47,829 bases of DNA from Candidatus Magasanikiibacteriota bacterium (GTDB lineage Bacteria; Patescibacteriota; Patescibacteriia; Magasanikbacterales; GWA2-37-8). The first letter of the stretch is position 1. Each line of letters begins with the position of its first letter. A model generated the notes under the pieces. That model was not told where the DNA came from. It worked only from the letters and a program-made list of their open reading frames with translations, and searched no databases. The position numbers were made by a program, and so were the translations under genes. This document shows, in pieces, positions 31,442 to 39,521 of the stretch. The stretch spans positions 1 to 47,829 of the forward strand of contig JACPGS010000024.1 of NCBI GenBank assembly GCA_016189025.1, read 5' to 3'.

Positions 31442-32155
31442 ATGCATGAAGAAGAAATTCACCAAGCCGCTATAGAATTTGCCAGGCGAAATAAAAAGCG
31501 CATTGCCCAAGAATTAACTAATCCGGCAATATATATGCCGGATGGAATCCCGATTTCAGTTTTTATGGCCGGGTCGCCGGGCGCGGGGAAGACGGAATTT
31601 TCTAAAGTGCTCATTGGCATTTTGGAGAAAAGCAGAGACCATCGCATTATTCGCATTGATGGTGACGAGATTAGAGGCTTGATTCCCGGTTATACAGGTG
31701 ATAATTCGCATTTGTTTCAAAGCGCCGTATCGCTCATAGTGGAAAAAATTCATGATTGCGTTTTGGAACAACGGCAAACTTTTGTACTCGACGGCACCTT
31801 TGCCAAATATGATAAAGCTGCCGATAATATCCGGCGTTCACTTGGTAAAGGTCGCAAGGTGTTTATTTTTTATCTCTACCAAAAGCCAGAAATTGCTTGG
31901 AAATTCACTGAAGCGCGCGAAGAAGCTGAAGGGAGACATATCCCCAAGGAAGCGTTTATTGAGCAATTCTTTGGTGCCATTGATACAGTTAGGGAAACCA
32001 GGAAAGAGTTTAGTACGGATGTCGTTATATTTTTTGTAAAGAAAGATTTTATGCAGAATACCGTTGAATTGGTTGAAATAGAGCCAAACGGCAGGGGGCT
32101 TGACGATTATTTGGAGGCGGATTATACTAAAGAAAGATTAGAGAATATTCTATGA
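31442..32155 (+). CDS. Zeta-toxin family kinase
   Basis: This 237-residue P-loop protein has Walker A GSPGAGKT (residues 44-51), then IRIDGDEIRGLIPGY with the Asp/Glu pair used by zeta toxins for substrate deprotonation, and FVLDGTFAKYDKAADNIRRSL plus KPEIAWKFTEAREEAEGRHIP (the arginine lid). Zeta toxins phosphorylate UDP-N-acetylglucosamine or related sugars and block wall synthesis. The classical epsilon antitoxin is absent; a 62-residue gene overlaps its stop by ATGA. It lies between two identical terminators. Confidence 0.88.
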   Translation: MHEEEIHQAAIEFARRNKKRIAQELTNPAIYMPDGIPISVFMAGSPGAGKTEFSKVLIGILEKSRDHRIIRIDGDEIRGLIPGYTGDNSHLFQSAVSLIVEKIHDCVLEQRQTFVLDGTFAKYDKAADNIRRSLGKGRKVFIFYLYQKPEIAWKFTEAREEAEGRHIPKEAFIEQFFGAIDTVRETRKEFSTDVVIFFVKKDFMQNTVELVEIEPNGRGLDDYLEADYTKERLENIL

Positions 32156-32340
32156 GGAAGCTACTACAAATTTTTAGAAAACGTCCGGTTACAGCACAAA
32201 CTAGTCATTTTTCTGATTTCTTTTTGCATGCTTCTGATGAGCAAAAAAGGAAAGTTTTTACCGAAGCTGCCAAGCGCGCCAACGAAGAGCAAATGGAAGT
32301 GTTTAAAAAACTGCATTTGAAGCTAGAAACGAACGGATAA
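32152..32340 (+). CDS. Small protein coupled to the zeta toxin, candidate antitoxin
   Basis: This is a 62-residue basic then acidic protein beginning MRKLLQIFRKRPVTAQTSHF, with a central SDFFLHASDEQKRKVFTEAAKRANEEQMEVFKKL helix. It overlaps the zeta gene by ATGA. It has no resemblance to epsilon that I can see. Position, size and coupling make it the best candidate for the antitoxin, though it follows rather than precedes the toxin. This is inference. Confidence 0.65.
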   Translation: MRKLLQIFRKRPVTAQTSHFSDFFLHASDEQKRKVFTEAAKRANEEQMEVFKKLHLKLETNG

Positions 32341-32355
32341 ATTTTGCTGTATTTT

Positions 32356-32384
32356 AAACCAGGTTGCCCCCGGCCTGGTTTTTT
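32356..32384 (+). terminator. Repeated terminator, copy 3
   Basis: Same stem, loop and downstream GTTATGCT as copy 2. It closes the zeta cassette and forms a direct repeat with copy 2. Confidence 0.85.
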
Positions 32385-32442
32385 GTTATGCTGGCAGCAG
32401 CCGCGATGTTAAGAGTCAAGCAAAACTTACCAGAAATAATCT

Positions 32443-33549
32443 ATGCCCGAGCCAAGTCCTTATCTTGAATCTGCCGCCAGAGACAAAGAAAAATATAAAT
32501 ACGTAACCAATCCCAATTCCTTTCGCGCGGAAGATGTTTTCCGTGCTCGTTTTGTGGAGGTTGAAAAAGCAGTGAAAAATAATCCGGAAAAGCGCGGCGT
32601 GGCCACGGCAATTCTCGCCGCCTGTTATCTGGCATTTGGGTCGGAACGAGTTGACCTCAAAAGATTAGGGCCGGATGCGCTGCCTCCCCGTTTGAATGGT
32701 TATTTGGTAGCATATAATGACGAGGTTGATATTGCGGAAAAAATTAAGGACACCGACCCGGAAGTGTATCAGCTGATTATGAATCACGTTAAAAAATATC
32801 AGGAAAAATTTGAGCAGTATTTTGAGCCGACCGGCGATGCCGAAGAAGACGGGCGCCGGCAAAAATTTAAAAAGTTTTATGATGTGGCATTTAAAGAAGT
32901 TGACGCGACAGAACGCGAGCTTTTTACCGTTAAAAAGCCAGAGGGAGCAGGTGCTGCGGACAATGATATTCTGGCCGGGGAAATTGAGCGTATCCAAAAA
33001 GGACGAGAGCTGGTAAATGCCATAGAAATACTGATGAATATTCGCGCTTGCGTAGAAGAAGATATTTTTTCCGATCGGGGGATTGATGAGGCGGGCGCGC
33101 GGGATATTGCCGGATTGGCGCAAAAATACGATTGGTTGATTAATTCTGATTACGAGGATAAAGAGCTGACAGAAGATGAGAGAAAAGCGCGGATGCTGTT
33201 TTTTGCTACGATGTCTAATCAAGCGGCATTAGACGAAATAGATTTTCAGGAAGACCGTTGCTTTGAGATTTGGAAGAAAATGACTTACCTGACGGAAGTA
33301 AAAAAGGTGCCGCCTAAAGAAGCGGCACGAATTGTTCAAGAAGACGCGGCGCGCTATGCTGCGCTCGCCGCTAAATCTGGCATGTCGCCGGTGCCATTGT
33401 GGTTTGCCAATAAAGGTGCCCGTGCTCTTTCGCACGTCAAAAATATATGGCGCGGTTTTATTGCCGGCCGCGCCGAGCGCCACGGCCATATCCGGGAAAA
33501 GGCGGTGGCGATGCTTCAGAAAAAGCACCCAGGAAAGTATAAAATGTAA
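32443..33549 (+). CDS. Hypothetical helical protein in the toxin-antitoxin island
   Basis: This 368-residue soluble protein is rich in Glu, Lys and Ala, and largely helical. It has no cysteine-based site or signal. Segments such as VATAILAACYLAFGSERVDLKRLGPDALPPRLNGYLVAYNDE near residues 50-90 and LVNAIEILMNIRACVEEDIFSDRGIDEAG (about 190-220) are not recognised. Codon use is more AT-rich than average for the window. It is followed 3 bases later by the ParB-like gene, so the two are probably one unit. Confidence 0.55.
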   Translation: MPEPSPYLESAARDKEKYKYVTNPNSFRAEDVFRARFVEVEKAVKNNPEKRGVATAILAACYLAFGSERVDLKRLGPDALPPRLNGYLVAYNDEVDIAEKIKDTDPEVYQLIMNHVKKYQEKFEQYFEPTGDAEEDGRRQKFKKFYDVAFKEVDATERELFTVKKPEGAGAADNDILAGEIERIQKGRELVNAIEILMNIRACVEEDIFSDRGIDEAGARDIAGLAQKYDWLINSDYEDKELTEDERKARMLFFATMSNQAALDEIDFQEDRCFEIWKKMTYLTEVKKVPPKEAARIVQEDAARYAALAAKSGMSPVPLWFANKGARALSHVKNIWRGFIAGRAERHGHIREKAVAMLQKKHPGKYKM

Positions 33550-33552
33550 GCT

Positions 33553-34110
33553 ATGATTAGAAAAAAATTATCTCCTGATCAAATAATTACCCTCAACGAT
33601 TATCCACTGCACAGCGAGCAGGTTTTGAAGTTGTATCATCGGATGTTTTGGCAAGGAGCAGACGGCCTGGTTCCGCCGTGTCCGGTTGTCCATAAATCCT
33701 CCGGCTCGCTATTTATCCGGGGGCGGGGGAAGAAGATAGAGGAGTACAATAAATTGCTAGCAAAATTTTTCCAGTCGCACCCCAAGGCCGAGTATTTTAT
33801 AGTTGACGGAAGCCATAAAACTACGGCGGCGGCTTTATGCGGTAAGCGTATCACGGTAATGGTATTTCAATCGGCAACCGATATACAGGAAGCCAGGCGG
33901 CTGGTAAAAAAAGGAAAAATTTTTAGTCTAACGGCGGGCGGCAATTCTATCCCCGAAGTAGTCAGGACCTTGCGGCAACATTTTTTCAAAACCAGGCGCT
34001 TTGAGACCGTCGCCGAGAAAACTACGCGGCTGGTGAAGGAAAAGAAGGTGCCGAGATATATGATTGGGGTTTATAAGAAATCATCTCCAGTATTTGACAA
34101 GCCAGCCTGA
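33553..34110 (+). CDS. ParB/sulfiredoxin-fold-like protein
   Basis: The protein has 185 residues. The stretch YFIVDGSHKTTAAALCGKRITVMVFQ near residues 77-102 matches the VxDGxHR-type core of the ParB N-terminal/sulfiredoxin fold, with His and Lys in place of the usual HR. A preceding PPCPVVHKSSGSLFIRG would be the first strand pair. The fold occurs in ParB CTPases, in phage and defence proteins, and in free-standing nucleotide-binding proteins. The role here is unknown. It lies next to toxin-antitoxin genes and holds the cspA promoter in its last codons. Confidence 0.6.
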   Translation: MIRKKLSPDQIITLNDYPLHSEQVLKLYHRMFWQGADGLVPPCPVVHKSSGSLFIRGRGKKIEEYNKLLAKFFQSHPKAEYFIVDGSHKTTAAALCGKRITVMVFQSATDIQEARRLVKKGKIFSLTAGGNSIPEVVRTLRQHFFKTRRFETVAEKTTRLVKEKKVPRYMIGVYKKSSPVFDKPA

Positions 34111-34122
34111 TTTTGGTATAGT
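34094..34122 (+). promoter_or_regulatory. Promoter of the cold shock gene
   Basis: TTGACA (34094-34099), 17 bases, TATAGT (34117-34122). The -35 and most of the spacer lie inside the end of the ParB-like gene. The leader to the ATG at 34207 is about 78 bases. Confidence 0.8.
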
Positions 34123-34129
34123 ATACCCC

Positions 34130-34143
34130 GCAAATATATTTGC
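34130..34143. promoter_or_regulatory. 14-bp palindrome at the start of the cold shock leader
   Basis: GCAAATATATTTGC is a perfect palindrome starting about 8 bases after the -10 hexamer, at the expected transcript start. It may be an operator, or an RNA hairpin at the 5' end that melts or folds with temperature. Confidence 0.4.
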
Positions 34144-34206
34144 TGTAGAAACGTAGTCGGGTTTCTTCCCAGTTAATTTTTGCTTCTATTCACTCACTTT
34201 TGTCCT

Positions 34207-34407
34207 ATGAAAGGCACTATTAAACGCTTGGTAGCCGAGAAAAACTTCGGTTTCATCGGGCCGGAAGACGGCAGTCAGGATATTTTTTTCCATGCCACCG
34301 GCCTGCAGGGCGTAGAGTTCCGGGAGCTTAACGTCGGCGATGTGGTAACCTTTGAGGTGGAACAATCCGAAAAAGGTCCGCGCGCCGCGAAAGTTGCCCG
34401 CGGTTAA
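34207..34407 (+). CDS. cspA: Cold shock domain protein
   Basis: This 66-residue OB-fold protein has RNP1 KNFGFIG and RNP2 DIFFHAT, and the closing VTFEVEQSEKGPRAAKVARG. It binds single-stranded RNA and DNA and acts as an RNA chaperone. The ATG at 34207 is chosen because the family begins MKGTIK; the frame is open to 34180. The ~78-base leader may carry thermal control. The DEAD-box helicase downstream often works with it in cold adaptation. Confidence 0.95.
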   Translation: MKGTIKRLVAEKNFGFIGPEDGSQDIFFHATGLQGVEFRELNVGDVVTFEVEQSEKGPRAAKVARG

Positions 34408-34422
34408 AAGCGCTGAAAATCA

Positions 34423-34451
34423 AAAACAATCCGCCGCCAGCGGGTTGTTTT
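34423..34451. terminator. Terminator between cspA and the helicase gene
   Basis: AAAACAA and CCGC pair with GCGG and TTGTTTT around a short loop (one mismatch bulge), with flanking A and T runs on both sides. Confidence 0.75.
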
Positions 34452-34499
34452 GTTTGTAGCATAGACAAAAGCGCGGCAGTAGATTAGACTAATGAGCAT

Positions 34500-35804
34500 A
34501 TGACCCAACCCAAATTACCATCAGCGGCAAGTTTTGACACCCTGGGCATTGCCCCTAAGCTCCTCGCGATTTTAGCGGAGCAGCGTTACCGCGCGCCGAC
34601 CCCGATTCAGCACCAGGCCATTCCGCCGGCGCTGGAAGGGAAAGATTTAATCGGCATTGCCCAAACCGGAACCGGCAAAACCCTGGCGTTCGGCGTTCCC
34701 CTTATTCAGCGGCTAGCGCAAATTGGCGGCCAGGGGCTGATAATGCTGCCGACCCGCGAGTTGGCCCTCCAGGTAGAGGAAATGCTGCAGCGCATTGGCC
34801 GGCCGCTCGGCCTGAAGACCGCGGTACTGATCGGCGGCGCTCCGATGCACCGGCAGATTCAGGCGCTGCGCCACACCCCGCACGTCTTGGTGGCAACACC
34901 GGGCCGCCTGGCGGACCACCTGCAGCAAAAAACCGTTTCTCTGCAGCAGGTAAAAGTGGTGGTGCTGGACGAAGCGGACCGAATGCTGGACATTGGATTT
35001 CTCCCGCAAATCAAGCAGATTCTGAATGTTACCCCCCGCGAGCGGCAAACGATGCTGTTTTCGGCAACCATGCCGGCCGAAATTGCCCAGTTAGCCGGCA
35101 GATATATGCGCCTGCCGCTGCGGGTAGAAGTGGCGCCGGCCGGCACCGCCGCGGCCCAGGTGGAGCACGAAGTATTTATGATTGGCAAAGACGCCAAGCT
35201 GCAATTGCTGGAAAAACTACTGGCCGAATACCCGGGGACGATTCTGGTGTTCTCTCGCACCAAGCACGGCGCCAAAAAAATTACCGCGGCGGTGCGCCGC
35301 CTGGGGCACAGCGCGGCGGAGCTGCATTCCAACCGTTCGCTCTCCCAGCGCCGCGCCGCGCTGGACGGCTTCAAATCCGGAGTTTATCGCGTGCTGGTGG
35401 CTACCGACATTGCCGCCCGCGGCATTGACGTGGTCGGCATTTCTCTCGTCATCAATTATGACTTGCCGGATAACTCCGAGGATTACGTTCATCGCATCGG
35501 CCGCACCGGACGCGCTGGCCTTACCGGCAAGGCAATATCGTTTGCCACGCCGGATCAGCGCGGCGACCTTAAAAGCATTGAGCGGCTGATTCGCAAAACC
35601 CTGCCCATTCTGGCGCTGCCGGTATTGCCGCCGCGTTGTTCCCCGCCCCCGGCAGCCTTCAGCGATCAAGCATTCCGCGGGCGCTCGCCGGCCCCTCGGC
35701 ATTCTCGCTGGGGCGGGCGCTCGGGTGGTTTCCCGCGCTCCCGGCCCCGGCGTTCGTCCGGAGGCGGCGGCAGAGGGTGGGGTGGCCGCGGGCGGCGGCG
35801 CTGA
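34500..35804 (+). CDS. DEAD-box RNA helicase
   Basis: This 434-residue helicase has Q motif APTPIQHQAIP, motif I AQTGTGKT, Ia PTRELALQ, II VLDEADRML, III SATMP, IV ILVFSRTKHGAKK, V VATDIAARGID and VI HRIGRTGRAG. The C-terminal tail after residue 385 is rich in Arg, Gly, Ser and Pro, typical of RNA-binding extensions (RhlE/CsdA-like). It unwinds RNA in ribosome assembly or mRNA turnover. A TAGACA-17-TAGACT promoter lies upstream of the ATG. Confidence 0.95.
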   Translation: MTQPKLPSAASFDTLGIAPKLLAILAEQRYRAPTPIQHQAIPPALEGKDLIGIAQTGTGKTLAFGVPLIQRLAQIGGQGLIMLPTRELALQVEEMLQRIGRPLGLKTAVLIGGAPMHRQIQALRHTPHVLVATPGRLADHLQQKTVSLQQVKVVVLDEADRMLDIGFLPQIKQILNVTPRERQTMLFSATMPAEIAQLAGRYMRLPLRVEVAPAGTAAAQVEHEVFMIGKDAKLQLLEKLLAEYPGTILVFSRTKHGAKKITAAVRRLGHSAAELHSNRSLSQRRAALDGFKSGVYRVLVATDIAARGIDVVGISLVINYDLPDNSEDYVHRIGRTGRAGLTGKAISFATPDQRGDLKSIERLIRKTLPILALPVLPPRCSPPPAAFSDQAFRGRSPAPRHSRWGGRSGGFPRSRPRRSSGGGGRGWGGRGRRR

Positions 35805-35818
35805 CCCGAGATATTGAT

Positions 35819-38200
35819 CTATACCGCATGCCCGCCGAATTGTTCGCGCAGGGCAGAGAGGATTTTGCCGGCAAATTCGGGATGGGTTTGCGAGCGCTGG
35901 CGGAAGCGCACCGCGTCGTGAATTACGCGGTCGCGCACCTTTAGGGCGTGGGCCGTGGCTACGGTCCAGTCGCCCTCGCCGGTATGCCCCACCCGCGCCG
36001 ACACGCGCGCCAGTTTTGGCCCGTGGATTTGAAGCGCGTTACGCAGCCAGCCCAGGAGGCGCGACTCAATCACGCTGCCGTGATTATAGACATCCGCCAC
36101 GCGCGAGAGGTCCAGTCGGAAGCGGGCGCGGTGAAGAATATCGAACCCTTCGGCGATCGCCTGCATCATGCCGTACTCAATGCCGTTGTGCACCATTTTT
36201 ACAAAATGTCCGGCGCCCACCCCGGGGAAAAATTGATAGCCGCCGGCGGCGGACAAGTCTCGCCATAATGGTTCCAAATAGGCAAATAGTTTAGCGTCGC
36301 CCCCGATCATGAGAGAGCTGCCGGTGCGGGCGCCGTGGGGACCGCCGGAAACCCCGACATCCATAAATTTAATTCCCCACCGCGCCAGGCGTTTAGCGCG
36401 CCGCCCCGCATCCTGATAAAAAGAATTGCCGCCGTCAATCACAATGTCGCCGCGTTTTAGATAATTGGTCAGTCCGTTTTTACCAAACAATACCTCATCC
36501 ACCGCCGCTCCGGCCGGCACCATCAGCCACACCAGGCGGGGTTCCTCTGGTCGGCTCGGCGCCGCGGGGGGAGAAAGTTTTTTCACCAGATCTTTAATGC
36601 TCTCGGCTGGCCTTAAGCCGTCTGGCGCCAGCAGCTGGGTGGCTTCCGGCGTGCGGTTATACCCCACCACCGGCCAGCCGCGCTCTAGCAGGCGGCGCGC
36701 CAGGCCGCTTCCCATCTTCCCCAGGCCGATTATCCCGAGCGAGCGCGGTTGAATTACTTTTTTAGGGGTGGGGGGGGAAGCGGGGAGGGGGGTAACTCCC
36801 GGCTTATAGTGATGCAACGGTACTAAATTTTTTTGCCAGGCAGTAATTACCGGATCTACCAAGCGCCAGGCTGCGGCTACCTCGCCCCAGCTGACAAAGC
36901 GCATCTGGTCGCCGCGGATGCAATCGCGCAGGAGTTTGGCATACTCTTCCACATATTGCGCCGGCTGGCGCTTTTCGTATAAAAAGAAGGTGAAAGCGCG
37001 CTCTTCCAGCTCCCGCTGGTAGCCGGGTTTTTTGGTCCAAAAGCGGATGCGGATGGAATCATCGGGCTCCAGCGAAAAAATTATTTGATTTTGGAAGTGG
37101 GCGCCGGGCCGGCAGTCCAGGCAGACCGGCGGATGGCGAAAAGTGACCACGGCTTCTTTGCGCATCTCCCGGCAGCGCTTGCCGGCTTCCAGGGTAATCG
37201 GCACTCCTTGCCAGCGCGGGTGGTTAAGGGCGGTAGTGAGCTTAAAATAAGTTTCGGTGGCGGAGCGCGGGCGCACGCCGGCAATTTGCTGATAACCGGA
37301 ATATTGAGCGCGATCGGAATTGGTTTTGAGGGCCGGAGCAGTCCAGGGGTTTAGCGTCTGCAGAATTGCCGCGCGCTGATGCCGGATTTGGCGGGCGTTC
37401 ATCGCCGCGGGAGTATCCATGGTAAGGAGCGCCAAGACCGAAAGCAGATGATTTTGCCCGACGTCGCGCAGGGCTCCTACGGGATCATAAAAAGCGCCGC
37501 GTTCCTCCACGCCGATGGTTTCTAGCAGGCGCAGGTCAATCCGTTCAATGGTGCGATTATCCCAGGCGCATTCCAGCAGGTTATTGGAAAAGCGGAAATT
37601 CAAAATTCCCTCAATAATTTCTTTGGCCAGGTAATGGTCAATCAGGTAGAGTTGTTCCTCCCGGAAGTATTTAGCGAGCAATTTTTCCAGCTGTTCAGCG
37701 TCCCGGCCGCTGGCGCCAAACGGTTTTTCCGCCAACACCCGGGTCCAGCCGGTCTCGGCCGAGCAGGGGAGATTGAGTTTAACGCGGGCCAGCCGGCGGA
37801 AGATGATGGCGTAATGCTGGGGCGGGGTAGCCAGATAAAAAATTTTGTTGGCGCAGACGCCCCAGGCGGCGTCGGTTTGGGAGAGCTGTTTAGCCAGGGC
37901 GGGGAAAGTGCGGGGGTCGGCGAATTCGCCGGCGTGGTAGGTAAAAAGTGAGAGGAATTTTTTTTCGTCAGCGCGGGACGGGGAAGGATGCGCGGCTTGA
38001 TGTTCCGCGATGATTTTTTTTATCTCTCGGCGGAACTCCGCCTCGCTCCACTCGCGCCGCGCCAGGCCGATTACCCGGAAACGCTCGGGCAGTTGCTGCT
38101 CCCCAAATAGATGCCACAGCGCCGGCACGATTTTTTTGCGCATCAAGTCTCCGGTGGCGCCGAGGACTACCAGGATAGTGGGGATGTTATTAGAATTCAT
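35819..38200 (-). CDS. Fused glucose-6-phosphate dehydrogenase / 6-phosphogluconate dehydrogenase
   Basis: The protein has 793 residues. Residues 1-465 are glucose-6-phosphate dehydrogenase (zwf): GATGDLMRKKIVPALW cofactor loop, LAEKPFG, LIDHYLAKE (substrate site, His189) and VGQNHLLSVL (catalytic His251). A Pro-rich linker covers 466-486. Residues 487-793 are decarboxylating 6-phosphogluconate dehydrogenase (gnd): GIIGLGKMGSGLARRL, WLMVPAG, DGGNSF, GVSGGPHGARTG and HFVKMVHNGIEYGMMQ with the catalytic Lys and Asn. The fusion lacks the lactonase between the two steps, which can be spontaneous. It makes NADPH and ribulose 5-phosphate. Transaldolase lies upstream on the same strand. Confidence 0.93.
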   Translation of the reverse strand: MNSNNIPTILVVLGATGDLMRKKIVPALWHLFGEQQLPERFRVIGLARREWSEAEFRREIKKIIAEHQAAHPSPSRADEKKFLSLFTYHAGEFADPRTFPALAKQLSQTDAAWGVCANKIFYLATPPQHYAIIFRRLARVKLNLPCSAETGWTRVLAEKPFGASGRDAEQLEKLLAKYFREEQLYLIDHYLAKEIIEGILNFRFSNNLLECAWDNRTIERIDLRLLETIGVEERGAFYDPVGALRDVGQNHLLSVLALLTMDTPAAMNARQIRHQRAAILQTLNPWTAPALKTNSDRAQYSGYQQIAGVRPRSATETYFKLTTALNHPRWQGVPITLEAGKRCREMRKEAVVTFRHPPVCLDCRPGAHFQNQIIFSLEPDDSIRIRFWTKKPGYQRELEERAFTFFLYEKRQPAQYVEEYAKLLRDCIRGDQMRFVSWGEVAAAWRLVDPVITAWQKNLVPLHHYKPGVTPLPASPPTPKKVIQPRSLGIIGLGKMGSGLARRLLERGWPVVGYNRTPEATQLLAPDGLRPAESIKDLVKKLSPPAAPSRPEEPRLVWLMVPAGAAVDEVLFGKNGLTNYLKRGDIVIDGGNSFYQDAGRRAKRLARWGIKFMDVGVSGGPHGARTGSSLMIGGDAKLFAYLEPLWRDLSAAGGYQFFPGVGAGHFVKMVHNGIEYGMMQAIAEGFDILHRARFRLDLSRVADVYNHGSVIESRLLGWLRNALQIHGPKLARVSARVGHTGEGDWTVATAHALKVRDRVIHDAVRFRQRSQTHPEFAGKILSALREQFGGHAV

Positions 38201-38228
38201 AGTTGTATAGTTGGGTTGAGGCTAACTT

Positions 38229-38404
38229 GAGACTGTAGAAGAATGCCGAACATAATCGTTATCCGCCTGGTCGCTGTCGCTATTGCGGTAACTCACTTGG
38301 TTGGTCGCGGCAGACACTCTACGTGCTCGCGAGGGCTCAAGCGCGTAGAGACTCGTCTGCCGCGCCCTGATGCTAACAGGTTGTTTCTATTCTTCTACAG
38401 TTTC
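38229..38404 (+). repeat. Dispersed repeat R1, copy E (variant hairpin)
   Basis: A 176-bp copy with ends GAGACTGTAGAAGAATG and ATTCTTCTACAGTTTC. The middle of the central hairpin differs from all other copies: CTCTACG pairs with CGTAGAG where others have CTCTTTGGG and CCCAAAGA-type arms, so both sides changed while pairing was kept. It lies in the 236-base gap between tal and zwf-gnd. Confidence 0.9.
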
Positions 38405-38436
38405 AACTTTAAAATTCAAGGGGTCGGGATAACACG

Positions 38437-39300
38437 TCAATCAATCAGGTCATTCCAATCATTAGAAAACAGCTCCAGGCCGCGGGCGGTGAGGGGATGA
38501 GTAAGATTAAAACTCTGCCAGGGGCGGTTGAGGTCAAGTTCTTGGTAAGGGAGGCGGCGGAGCGTCCCGTGATTGTAGGCAAAATCCGTTGGCGGCAAAG
38601 ATAAGCCCGTTTGCGCCCATTCGGAGAGCACGCGCAGCGGCGCGGTGATAATATCTGATTTTAAGGCGAGGGCATAATAAAGATGAGAGAGCGTCCGGAC
38701 GCTAGCGGTTAATACTAATACGTGTCCATCGCCGGCTCGGTACATTTTGATAATATTAGCAATCACATCCATTCCGCTTTCTCCCCGGTCGTCCAGGCGC
38801 CCGACAAAGGGAGAGACATAAACTTGGCCCGGCGCGGCTCCTTTAGTGGCGGCATACACTGCCGCTGCTTGTTCTTGCGAAAAACAGAGCGTCAAGTTGA
38901 CGCGGAGTCCTTCCCGCGCTGCTTGGGCGGCGGCCCGTAATCCCTCGGTCGTCGTCGGGAATTTAATGTGAGCATTAGGAATCCAAGAATACATCTCTCG
39001 CCCTTCTTGCCGCATTGCTTCGGCTGTGCTATTGGTATCAGCGTAAACTTCTACCGAGACCGAACCAGCAGGGATTAGTGCCGAGATTTCTGTTACCACG
39101 GTGCGGTAGCGATCCCGGAGCTCCTCGGTCGTGAATTTAGCGCCGCCCGCCAGCCGTTGGTTGACTGCTGGGTTTTTCGCGAGCAGCGTTGGATTGGTAG
39201 TCTGGCCGTCCAGAAAGCCGAGCAGTGCCAGCGCTTGTTGGGTTTCCGCCGGGTCAGCGCCGTCCAGGAAGATTTTAGCGGTGAGAGCAGCGGGGCGCAT
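38437..39300 (-). CDS. tal: Transaldolase-family protein
   Basis: The protein has 287 residues. The TIM-barrel family features are FLDGADPAETQQALALLGFLDGQTTNPTLLAK, the catalytic lysine in IKFPTTTEG (Lys113) and VYVSPFVGRLDD. The sequence resembles the TalC/F6P-aldolase-like group more than the classical TalB. It moves a dihydroxyacetone unit between sugar phosphates in the nonoxidative pentose phosphate branch. It precedes the zwf-gnd fusion on the same strand, separated by R1 copy E, so the two form a pathway cluster. Confidence 0.92.
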   Translation of the reverse strand: MRPAALTAKIFLDGADPAETQQALALLGFLDGQTTNPTLLAKNPAVNQRLAGGAKFTTEELRDRYRTVVTEISALIPAGSVSVEVYADTNSTAEAMRQEGREMYSWIPNAHIKFPTTTEGLRAAAQAAREGLRVNLTLCFSQEQAAAVYAATKGAAPGQVYVSPFVGRLDDRGESGMDVIANIIKMYRAGDGHVLVLTASVRTLSHLYYALALKSDIITAPLRVLSEWAQTGLSLPPTDFAYNHGTLRRLPYQELDLNRPWQSFNLTHPLTARGLELFSNDWNDLID

Positions 39301-39316
39301 ATTTCAGTTTTTAGTT

Positions 39317-39507
39317 AAGCTGTAGTAGAGAAATAGAAAATAACTAGTGAGAATTAGGGAGCGGCAGACGAGTGTCTTTGGGCGCGCAACCACCGCGTAA
39401 GCGGGGGGAGCACCCAAAGAGTGTCTGCCGCGACCAACCAAGCAATCTTAGCAATAGCGATAGCGACCAATTAAATGACGATATCGCCGGTATTCTTCTA
39501 CCGTTTC
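39317..39507 (-). repeat. Dispersed repeat R1, copy F (full length, reverse)
   Basis: A 191-bp copy with the central hairpin almost identical to copy D (same tip CCACCGCGTAAGCGG), but the left end AAGCTGTAGTAGAGAAAT is more diverged. It lies in the 439-base gap 39301-39739 with an array of hairpins after it. Confidence 0.88.
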
Positions 39508-39521
39508 AGTATATCATAAAA

